The notes under the pieces: model-generated | The model's input: the letters and a program-made list of their open reading frames with translations, nothing else | Database searches by the model: none | Told to the model about the DNA's origin: nothing | Program-made: the position numbers and the translations under genes | Part shown: one piece after another, positions 32,180-42,500 of the stretch | Position numbering within the stretch: position 1 is the first letter of the stretch | Layout of the letters: each line of letters begins with the position of its first letter | Source: Lates calcarifer | Taxonomy: Eukaryota > Chordata > Actinopteri > Centropomidae | Assembly: GCF_001640805.2 (NCBI RefSeq) | Contig: NC_066855.1 | Location: 16,695,507 to 16,759,506 of the forward strand | Length of the DNA: 64,000 bases | Reading direction: 5' to 3'

Positions 32180-32420
32180 TGATTAAGTAAAGTAAATAAT
32201 ACATTTGTTAATGTCAGTTTCAGTCTAAGTCTTAAGTCTAATGAACACTTGTTCATTGTGAATTGATGAGCTTCCTGGCAACTGTCAACAGCAGGCAAGA
32301 AAAAATATTTAAGACCTTTGCAAATGAAATTTAAAACTTTTGAATACCTTTTAGGGCCTTTTTTGAGGCAACTGAATTCAAAGCTTTTTAAGACTTTAAG
32401 ACCTGCAGATACCCTGGAAC
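32180..32420. repeat. Dispersed repeat (TTTAAGACC type)
   Basis: AAATATTTAAGACCTTTGCA, GAATACCTTTTAGGGCCTTT and AAGACTTTAAGACCTGCAGA share a short motif. A fragment with TTTTTTAAGACCTTTCTA is at about 31783. It resembles a percomorph DNA-type MITE, class unsure. Confidence 0.5.
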
Positions 32421-32707
32421 TGTGGGGTGAGGAGTGCTCGAGGATATGAACGACCATGACGCTCATTCTGTGTTTCCTATGGGCCACAACCCACACATCA
32501 TGATTCCCTCATTAAGTACGACTCCAACCCACAAGTGTCAACACTTGCAGGGAGGCAGATCGAGAAGTAGTGACCTCAAAACATCTGCTCTTTACAACAA
32601 CACAGCGCTCCGCTCATCCGCTCAAACGGCCAAAACCCCTCATGACAAAACTCCACAGTGTTACAGAGGCAGATAAACCTCCTGGTAACGGTCATTTAGG
32701 AGCACTT

Positions 32708-32750
32708 GCACACACACATACAGTATACACACATACACACACACACACAT
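32708..32750. repeat. (CA)n microsatellite
   Basis: Interrupted CA dinucleotides lie about 45 bp upstream of the orphan TATA box at 32796. Confidence 0.85.
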
Positions 32751-32795
32751 CCTCTCAACTCCCTGCCGCCTTGCCTTGCTGATAGTCCCACACTT

Positions 32796-33010
32796 TATAA
32801 ATAGCGTGCGCTTTTAATATGCGCGTGTGTCCAGTGGATAACGTCAGCGCTTTGGGAGAGAGGCTCAAGGAGTGTTTCATTATAAACCTGTACCATTAAA
32901 ACTTGCTGGCTGGGTCTGGATTTTGGCTCTCACGTCCCCTCTCAAACTTTTATGAGGCCAGTTATGATTCTAAATCGATGCAGGAAACTGAAATGGAGGA
33001 GTTGGGCAAG
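32796..33010 (+). promoter_or_regulatory. Orphan TATA promoter and first-exon candidate
   Basis: A strong TATA box (TATAAATA, 32796-32803) is followed by a CpG-richer stretch with a CRE half-site (ACGTCAGCG). About 180 bases on there is a good splice donor, GGCAAG/GTAAGC at 33010/33011. Two ATGs before the donor stay open to it: 32952 (19 codons plus two bases) and 32978 (11 codons). This is what the first exon of an unannotated plus-strand transcript would look like. I found no second exon, and the short peptides match nothing I know. Confidence 0.3.
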
Positions 33011-33169
33011 GTAAGCAGTGCCATGACCTCACGAATAAAAGGTAGTGTTGGTGATTATGTGGCTATTTGCATCATCACATATTGTATTGTTCCACTTTGA
33101 GGGTCAATACTGCACATACCTTTACCTACAGTGTAGTTCTTAAGCATTACGATAGTGTTGACTCCAGCA

Positions 33170-33260
33170 ATTTGGAAGTGGAAGTATCCAAAATATTCAG
33201 ACCCTTTACTTAAGTAAAAGTACTTCTATCACACTGTAACAACTGTCCATTACAAGTTAA

Positions 33261-33298
<38 letters not shown>

Positions 33299-33570
33299 AT
33301 AATATTAGTTGTGTAAGTTCCATAATATCATTAGATCATCATTATTATTAGACTGTAAGCAGCATTTTACTGTTGTAGTTGATTGAGAATGAGAAAATAT
33401 TAGTCTATATTATATATATAACTATATTATATACTGTTTAATGTACAACTTATATTAATTCGTTTTCTGTGTAAAATCTAAATCTGAAAATTAACTAGTA
33501 GCTCAATAACAAATAAAGTACAAGCACCTCAAATTTGTACTTCAATGTACCCTGCTACATTCCACCACTG
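33170..33570. repeat. Dispersed teleost repeat with AT microsatellite
   Basis: The copy begins near TATTCAGACCCTTTACTTAA and ends CTACATTCCACCACTG, the latter a typical end for a very common percomorph repeat. Inside is (AT)n at 33260-33286. Another partial copy lies at about 1765-1935. Confidence 0.7.
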
Positions 33571-36119
33571 AAATAACTGTGCGACTAAAATGCCAACTCT
33601 CAGCATTAATTTGAGGTTGTTCACATTCATATCAGATGAATAGTGTGGCCCTTGTTTTATAGAAGTGAGAGAGCAGAGTTTGACATCATATTTGCTACAA
33701 ATTTCCAAAAAAAAGTCGCACAACACAGAGTAAGGACATGTCATCATCCACAGTCTAACAGCAGGTGAGCTAAACAGCTGACCAGAAAGTGAGCTAATCA
33801 GCTGACAAGCATGCTAACCAGTTAGCAAGAGGACTATTAACAGCTTTCAAGCCAACAGTTTCCATCAGCTCAGTGCAGTTATCACCGGCTGTGTGTGTGT
33901 GGTTCATGACATCTGTAAACTGTGGTAGATTTACTCACCCCACAGCTTCACAGATCGAAATCAGGTCACAACCACTTCACCCTAAAAAAGCATCTCAGAA
34001 ATGATTCTGTATTTCCAGTCTAACAAACCACATCCACCTCCCGCCATTTTATGTGAGTGTGTGAATCACGGATATATTAAGGGAGCTGGATATGATACTG
34101 AAAACTAAAATTTTCCCCTTGTGGTCACTTGTGGTATTGCAACAGAAAATCCCTTCCTTCCCTCTTTGACAAAAACTTAATTTTTGAATGTGTTGTTGAT
34201 GTTCACTGTTGCATGGCACAAAGAAAATACAGGAACTACTCACAACTGAAAAAAAAAACCTAATAAAAAGATAAAATAAAAATCTGGGTCTCGGGAAATA
34301 TTAATGAATTCATTTTAAAAAATCACTAGTCAAGTCACATTCTGATTGATGCCAGATGGCACACTTTTCACACATTTCATGTTAGTAATGACCAGTAAAA
34401 TATGTTGATACTGTTTTTGCAATTACAACAGTAAACCATAGAAAGTAGTATAGTCAGTACTGTATACAATTAGTATGTTCTGAGGTATAGCACTACAGTC
34501 AAAACAATAAAAAATCATCACTGTCCAAATATTTACAGACCACACTGTATCTATCTACAACATGACATGACAGAACGCCAGAACCGAGTCTCTGCATCAC
34601 AGTTCAGAGGTCACAAAGGTCAAGCAGCGAACTATGCAGGTGCTTTAGAGCTGCAAGAGGAAGAGGAGAGGGAAAAGCGGAGAGAGTTGTGAGAGAACCA
34701 CAATCACGCAAGCTGCGTGTGGTTTCCAGCCTCTTGCCAAGATCTCTCACTCTCTGCATCCCAGACTTTCTCCCTGAGTTATCCAATCCCCCTGTCATCT
34801 CCACTGGCTGCCCTCCCCACTCCCACTCTCGACCGCACACAAATGGTTTGAATAAGAAGTCTGCATGACTGGGCTGTGGCTACAGATGAAATCCTGAAGA
34901 GTGATAGTTTACTTAGCCTAAATACCCCCGATTAGACAAATTGAAACATTGTTGTTATGCGGTGGAAACTCAAGGACCTATTGGCCGAGTCTGTTCACCC
35001 CGTTCCGGAAAAGGCTGTGCTTGCGGACTTTCGTCATGCGAAAACCACAAGATCTGACACAAGTGGAAAAAAACAAAACAAAGAGGAAAAAAAGCTGCAA
35101 CAAAATCAACTAAAATTCTTCACCAAAACAAAAACTGTAAAACAGAAAATGAACGTTGTCACATAGAGATGATTCACAAAGGAGGCAGGCACACGCGACT
35201 CAGGCTTCTGTAACTACTGAAAAACATGTCCGACCACAAAAGTTCTGTCCTGACTTATGGTTCGCCTCATGATGTCACATTTTCCTCTCATTTTGAACCT
35301 CTCCAGGAACACAAACAGGGTCCGCATCAATGTGCTGCTCTGAATTGATCATAAACAACTCCTCTTGAAAATAAAGAAATCAATCATAGTGTCACACTTA
35401 ATGAAGAAATAATTCAAATACGATTTAAATGACTTAACTTCCGATTCCTTCAGTGTTTAAAGTCAGCCAACTGTCAAGCCTCCTTCATCCCATTAAAAGC
35501 TGTAATTTGTAAGGCCGTGGAGACCTTTTTCTTTTAGCTACTTAAATATTACAACACACACATGCACCGCACATGCACACACTTGGTAATAATACACCAA
35601 AATTATTTTACCAGACTGGAGCTAAACAGCAGTGGAGACTCATAAAAAGGAGCAGTAGCTGCTTCATTGGCCAGCGGACTCCGTCTGGCCGGGCAGTCTG
35701 GTGTCAGTGCTCAGCGGCTGGACTCAGCACTGGGAAAATACAGCCACTCAAACTGGAAGAGCTGAGGGAAGAATTTGTATTACCAGCACAGTTCCTGTGT
35801 TTGTCAAGAAGTCAATAATCAATTAATCCATCACTCAGAAGTTACTTGCCAAACAATTTTGACGACTGACTAATTATTAAAACCATTTATCATGCTGAAA
35901 TATCAAAATGTCTCTAGTTTCAGCCTCACAAATGTGGAGATTTTTATGCCAACTGTGTCTCCTCTAGACAGTTGTGTAGGTTATGCAAGCTTATCTTTGT
36001 TAGTGTGTGTTACAAGCACTCCAGATTGCCCTTAGGTCTAGGTTTGATAGCATATGTTAATTTTTTTTATACAGTATTTGCACTACCTTTAAAATTTATG
36101 ACATTTATGAGTCCTACAT

Positions 36120-36395
36120 TATTCACCCAATCCATCAACATAAAGTTAATCACCAAAAATGTTGATAATTGACTAATCTTTAAAGACATTTATAGTCTGT
36201 TGCAAAAATGTTCAACTGACTCTGGTTTCAGCTTCAAAAATGTGAGAATTTACTGCTGTTCTCTGCTCCATATAATGGTAACATGAACATCTTTGGGTAT
36301 TTGACCATTGGTCAGATGAATCAAACCATCTGGAGTCATTATGGACATTTGAAAATGTATTGATCATGAAAACAATCATTAATTACAGCCCTAGC
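36120..36395 (+). repeat. Dispersed teleost repeat
   Basis: It contains GGTTTCAGCTTCAAAAATGT, GAACATCTTTGGGTATTTGA and ends AATTACAGCCCTA. It belongs to the same family as the copy at 15990-16265. A first fragment of another copy sits just before it at 35810-35950. Confidence 0.65.
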
Positions 36396-36539
36396 GTGAA
36401 TAACAAAACTACAAGGATATATGGCCATCAAAAGTCATACTGTCTCATCTGCCGGGTAATAGAACTCAAAAAACAAGAACATTGTTAGTTGTGCTAGTGG
36501 CTAGTGTTGGTCAGGCCAGCACTTTGGTCCTGAGTAAAA

Positions 36540-37045
36540 TATTGCAACAACTGTTTGATGTTTCTGTGCAGACACTCATCATCCCCAGAGGATTAATCCT
36601 ACTGACTCAGGTGATCACCACAAACAAGTAGACATATTTGAAGTTTAAAATTTTAAATTTCTCAACAACTATTGGATGGATTTCCATTTGGGTTTATAAA
36701 AACAGTCATCATCCCCTGAAGATGTATCCTCCTGACTTTGATGATCCCCTGATTTTTTATGTAGTGCCATCATCAGGTCAAAGTTTTTACCTAACCAGTG
36801 AAATACCTCAAAGATGAACTGCAATGAAATTTTCTTTCTACATTCATGGTCCCCAGACAATGAATCCCAAAGGCCCTGTCCTTTCTTTTAACACCACCAC
36901 GAGGTTCACATTCGCAATTTTGACTGAAGTATCTCAACAACTGACTGGATGAATTGCCATGAAATTTGGTTCAGACATTCATGTTACCCTCAGAATAAAC
37001 TATAGTAACTCAGGTGATCCCTTAACTTTTCCAACTTTTAATTAC
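36540..37045 (+). repeat. Internally repetitive dispersed repeat (GGATG/CCATGAAATTT type)
   Basis: Monomers of about 110-130 bp repeat with variation: CAACAACTATTGGATGGATT, then a CATTCATG.TCCCCAGA block, then a GACTTTGATGATCCCCTGA block, then GCCATCATCAGGTCAAAGTT. Shorter copies lie at about 24520-24700 (reverse), 29236-29370 (reverse), 42080-42290 (forward), 46440-46870 (reverse) and 54590-54930 (forward). I recognise it as a frequent teleost repeat but cannot assign a class. Confidence 0.7.
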
Positions 37046-38668
37046 TTTGCAAAATCATATATTTATTATTTATTTATTTTATATTTCTTGGGGTAAATGA
37101 AAAGAAAAAAATTCAGTTTGATATAGCCTGAGAATGCCAGTTTCACCTGCAGAACTAAGGAAAGACACGAACATCCACTCACATTACGTCACTTCACCCC
37201 CTGCTACATCCGCAGACCTCTGGGTTATATTCAGGCAGTCTGGAATTATGTTGCCTTGATTTTGGTGCAATTACAGCGTCAGGGCCTTAAATTAGCCAAG
37301 TCCCCTTGGAGGCTAATGTAAGTCTGTGCTGTATGTGTGGCAACTGGGGTCTTTCAGGAAGTAAAAAGATTGGAGGACAGTGGGTAATGAACTGAGAGCG
37401 GCCTGTCCTGCGAGTGACTCTTTCTAGGTCTCAATGACATGTGCGCAGGTGGACACTCTCATCACTAGTACAACAGAATGAGATGGGTGGTGTGAGTTCA
37501 AAGGACAGATTTTGGAAAATTGAGGCCTAATGACCTTGACTGGGGAGAAAATGGCCTCTTGTCCACAGTGTGTGCAGCTGTGGCAGATGAAATGTGGACC
37601 TCTCAAGACAGCAGTTAGACACAGCTGACATGTCACCTTGGGAAAGTGAGCAGAGCTTTGATGAGGTCAAAAGACTTCAAGCTTAAAACTGAGGTAATAT
37701 GGTTTAAAAGGGAACTTTTAATACACTGTAACCCTTGTTTCAACAGCATTCCTCAGGCTATATTTCAATTTGATTTGCTGCCTCTCTTTTTGTTTGCTGC
37801 ACTAAACAACACATTTGAAATCTGGGAAACCATGTTTCACAATCATTTATAGACTGGACAATTAGTGGAGAAAACACTAATAATTCTAATTATCAACCTA
37901 GGTAGATTGTATGATTATATATAGAGAAAGACTGGTACAGCAGTTCTAGAATACACCCTCTGGTGCTGTGTCTGGTGTTTTGGGTCTTTAATCATCAGAC
38001 ACATTTACATGGGCGACACCGTAAAGAGTGATCATTGCAGTCGACACCTGCCTGATATGTACTTGGTATAAAGAGCTAGTGGGACTTGGATAAACCAGAA
38101 TTACAGCCTTGCCATTGTGTGCCTCTGCTAACTAGTTCAGTTGCGGTTACATGCTGCATGAATTGTTGAGTTAGAGCCAATAACATAAAATAATGTGATC
38201 AACAAAAATGTGCCAGGAAGCTTCATTCTCATGAGTGGCCTGCTACTTTATGCCCATATGTGTCAACAAGGAGTAAGAACAGAGCCTTGTATGTATGTTT
38301 GACTGACATGGTATATATTATTATTACAACATCTTATATATCCATATTAATATCTGTCTTTCTGTCTCATTAGAAACCTGTACATACCTGTATTTTAGGT
38401 GGTTTTATTTTGTTTGTTTTGAACAAAGGTAGAAACGTGTTTAAACAAAGTTCACAGTCTATATGTGCAACAGACTGTTTGTAGTAGTTTGTCTTGTGGT
38501 ACAGCAGAGGGGGTTCATGAATTTACAATCAGCTTGACCTGTTCTTGCCCCACTGACCTATCAGTAAACTAAACTAATCAATAACCATGGAGGACATTAG
38601 CCATCAAAGTCATGCGGCACTGAGGCACAGACAAGGCTGTGTAAAAACTCTACGACCTGAGGACTCAC

Positions 38669-38790
38669 CTGCTGCAGCAGCCCAGGTGGGATGGGAGACA
38701 CCAGAAATGAGTGGAGCATCGTCGTTTGACTGCCTGCTTTCACCACACTCATCCTGAGGACCCTTGCCAGAAGCCCAGAAACAGCCATCA
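38669..38790 (-). CDS. Orphan first-coding-exon candidate
   Basis: On the minus strand a strong acceptor (ATCTTTTCAG) is followed two bases later by ATG and 40 open codons, MAVSGLLARVLRMSVVKAGS and QTTMLHSFLVSPIPPGLLQQ, ending exactly at a near-perfect donor (CAG/GTGAGT). The N-terminus is basic, amphipathic and lacks acidic residues, like a mitochondrial import presequence. The layout suggests a gene whose 5' UTR exon lies upstream. I do not recognise the protein and found no further exon; a chance combination or a lost gene remains possible. Confidence 0.35.
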
Positions 38791-39531
38791 CTGAAAAGAT
38801 AAAACAAAGTTTTCTTCATGATAACAGAATTGAGGCCATGATTTAAAATTCACAGTCACACAACAATCACAAGACACAGTGCTGCTGTCTGAGATCATAC
38901 AGGAAAATATAAAGACTACACTGAAGGGTAGGACACAGTCGCTGACTACCGACAGATGGACAGCGCTGGGAGAGGAGGTCAGATTAAATTAATCAAATTA
39001 CATGTTAGCTTGAATATGTTCATACTTGACATTTTCAAAAAGTGACAGGCCCACTATATTTCTATGTATACAGTATATTCAGTACTATCACAGTTATAAC
39101 TTAGACATTAATCTACCCAAATTCATTGCAGTTCATTATCGTATCTACCCATTACATGCATTAAATATCCAAAATCCAGTAGAATACTTTAACTACTGGA
39201 GAAGCAGTGCTATTTGCACTTTAGGCTTATATATGTTTTCCCCTTTATGTAACATCCATCCATTCACCTAGCAGAGCTCCACCTTGTATTTTTCTTCCAT
39301 TAGAGGAGTTTGTCAAATCTCACACAAGTGCTGTGTATCTATTAAGGTAACAAAACTCTTCCCATGGGTGTGGGATCGGGTTTGAGAAAGTTCAGCGCAG
39401 CTACACAGAGGACAGCCAGAACTGGAGGAGCAGAAGCAGAGTTTCTCAGAGGGGTTTTCGTGTGGACTCTGCACCGTCCCTTTCAAGCACCGAAACCACA
39501 GGACCTGTGGAGGAGCAGCTCTGTTTTCTCT

Positions 39532-39539
39532 TGACGTCA
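39532..39539. promoter_or_regulatory. Perfect CRE in a CpG-richer patch
   Basis: TGACGTCA sits in a stretch (about 39370-39580) less AT-rich than its surroundings, with GGGGCGGATCGATC nearby. It lies 750 bp upstream of the minus-strand orphan exon at 38669-38790, where a promoter for that exon would be expected. Confidence 0.3.
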
Positions 39540-42500
39540 GAGTAGCATGCAGTGAACCTTATATCACCGGGGCGGATCGATCAGTGTCTCCTCATCTCAT
39601 TATTACCGTCTCATGTCCAAGGGTTTATGATACACTTGAGCTTGATGATGTGCTATCAAGTGTTTGCTTGTATGCATTTATTATTGTGTCCATATGGCTC
39701 TGGATTGGAGTTTCAGGGAATGGACTGACCTGAGTCAAACATTTCCGCTGCTTGGACCATAAAAATACTTCCAGCCTATGAATACCTTTTGGTTTCAAAG
39801 TGACAGAGAACATTATGTTTTAAGAGAGCTCACACACACTGAAGTTATTTGGACTTCCTCCCTTCAAGTGTGTACCTCTGATTTTACTACAGATTTTATG
39901 TTTTATACTGATAAAGGAGAACAACAAAGTAATCCATTGTGTATTTGCCAGAACAGGATTTATTTCATCGTTTATAAACAACTTGATCTTATTCATCCTG
40001 ACTATGTTGTAAGCTATACACGAAAAAAAGAGGAAAAAAAGAGTCCAGGATGCTGTAATATGATTAATAGGTAGTGCAAATACTGTATGCTTGCACTTCT
40101 CTAGCACTGACATGTTAAATTAATCATAATAATATCTGCATTTAGTGCACACTTTAACACTAACACTGGTTTAGTTTAAGTGTCAGGATACAGTGGAGAA
40201 ATAAAAAAGTACTACAACGATTTCACAATTGCGTCACAGTTTCACAAAGCAATGTAGCATGCTAGTCTCAAGAGAGCGCCATTTCAGAATTCTGAACTTC
40301 AATACCCAGAATTCCAATGCTGTGACATCAGACCAGAGCACTCCACTCTCGGGTTTGACTCATCCCTTCCTGTGGTTCTGTGGGCAACGAGGAAGGTGTA
40401 CCACTCCTACACATTTGTTCTAAGTGCTGACGTTTCCCCTTACTCCACCACATTACTCAACACCTGTGCCCTAATGAGACACTTCCTCGCTTAATTTTTG
40501 CCTCCAAGTGTCACCTAAATGCCACTGTGATGAACCCAACTTATGGCCAGGATGACTTAAGTGCTTCAAACTCCTGCTGCAGAAATACAACTTTTTCCTT
40601 GTGTGGTGTTTATATATGCCTGTATACACTGCTGATAACTGACTGCAGTAAGTTTAGTCCTGGCTGTGACAGTATGTGAAAAATGAAGCATCTTTTCCTA
40701 ATTTCAGCAAATATTTGGGTTTGCCGAGTTCAGTCTAACTTTGGAAACACACAGGAAAAGACAACAGATGACACATACAGGGTCAGTATACTTAAAATGC
40801 TGGGTTGTCAAACAGTTTCTGACCTTCCCACCCCCACCCAAGTACCTCTCACAGGCTGAAATTGGGTAGGCAATCCAACAGACATGCCCACATCATGCAA
40901 CAACTGTCCAGGTAAGAATGTAATCAGGTTTTAAACTCAAGTGTTAAAGTCTTCTTATTTTTCAGACAGCCACATTCATCATTTTTCATACAAATGTGCT
41001 CAACACTTTGAATGCCTTTAAGGAAAGATTATGCGATGTGAACATCTCACCCCCCTCAGTGTCAGCAGCCTTTATGACCCCAGAGTGATTTCTGAAACAC
41101 TTTTGAAATCAGTTGTGTTATACAGTGTGATATATCTTACAAACTTTAATGTTTTAAGCCAGCAAGTTCTTGTCAGTCACTTGTCAGTACTTCAAAAACC
41201 ACAGAAAAAAAAAAGATTACTACTTTCTTAAGGTCTTTGTTGTGGCCTCTACAGCCACACAGGGGTAATAACAGGATGCTGACACATTAAATTTTGCTGG
41301 TCTCCAAGTTTGAGCGGCTATTGTACTGGAAGCAGCACGTACCCCTAGAGGCTAACAGCTCGTGTACAGAAAACAAAGCCCATCAATTTCTTGACTGGAG
41401 CTCAGTGAACTGAAACACGCCAAACTCTGTTTATAAGTCTTGATAGTTGCAAAGTTTCCTCACCGGATATCAGAGATGAATGCTGGGTTTTAGTGAGTCA
41501 AAGCCCGACCATGCAACATCATTATTTGATCCGAGGAAGTTTGCAAAGCCCACACCAAGCAGGTGAATTAACACAGCTATATTTCCTTTTTTTACTCCAC
41601 TGCCTCTACATTATATGAGCTCCATTATCCTCCCCACATGCCTGCCCCACAAGAACTGCCACCCAGTATGTCCCCTTTCAGAGGCCGTGAGAAATAAAGG
41701 GGCTCTCAGTACCACACGATGCAGGCAGATTTTCCACTGGTTTAATGAGAATCACAGACACAAGAGAGGAAATGTGCAGGATATTTATAGAAAAACGAGA
41801 GGAATGCAAGCCCCCTAATTGTGCTTAGTCTATCTCTCTCCTGCAAAACCTACCCCCCCCCCGATTTTCTACATGGACTTCAAGAATGTGTAGGGATACA
41901 GATACATGGAAGGATAAAGGAGAGAGAATGTGTTCTTTGAAAAAAAAAAAAAAAAAAGCAATTTCTTATTGAGGAAACACTTTAAACACTTTCCTGTAGG
42001 GATATCATTACCAATATGGGTTTGAGTGCAGAAGTTGCTGTTTCACTCATTCTGTAGGTGAGCAAACAAAATAAATTCACTTCAACAACCATTTGATGGT
42101 TTGCCATGAAATTTGATAGACATTCATGGCCCACAGAGGATGAATTGAAACAATCCTCTGACTTTTGCCTTAATTTTACTTTGATTTATGTTCAAATGCA
42201 ACTACTGACATTCAGCCTCAGTTGTACTTTGTATTTACTACTATATAATATAAAGGTCAGTAGTTTACTATGTAGTGAACATAAACTGAGACTTTGTCAC
42301 TGTCATTTTGCGTTGTCACTGACAGGTAGTAAAGGTTAAAAGAAAACAGAAAGACTACAGAAAGACTGATGCACTTCATGTCCCTTCACTATCCTCCCCT
42401 GAATTTCCTCTGTGAAGTTGACCTGAAGATCCCCTCTGAGAGCAGCTAGTTAGTTAGCAAAGGTACTCTGACATTTTCTCACTAATATGAGGCAATCAAA

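Larger units (their letters stand above)
29141..32790. other. Gene-free stretch 29.1-32.8 kb
   Basis: I see no gene. It holds a reverse-oriented GGTCAAA-type repeat copy (29236-29370), a CTCF-like motif (30786-30802), a TTTAAGACC-type dispersed repeat (about 32180-32420) and a CA microsatellite (32708-32750). The short ORFs show no family resemblance. Confidence 0.5.
33571..38668. other. Gene-free stretch 33.6-38.7 kb
   Basis: No gene is supported. It holds the repeats at 35810-37045 and a run of imperfect GAGCTAA.CAGCTGAC units at about 33765-33840. About 37200-37330 (TTATATTCAGGCAGTCTGGA and following) is non-repetitive and not AT-biased, and could be a conserved element, though I cannot test that. 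Confidence 0.45.

Noticed and set aside
32122..32496. 124-codon minus-strand ORF
   Set aside because: Lies in a dispersed TTTAAGACC-type repeat; no transposase or reverse-transcriptase motif.
34957..35166. 69-codon ORF rich in Lys, resembling transposase linker
   Set aside because: Only low-complexity Lys/Gln content; no specific motif, no inverted ends nearby.
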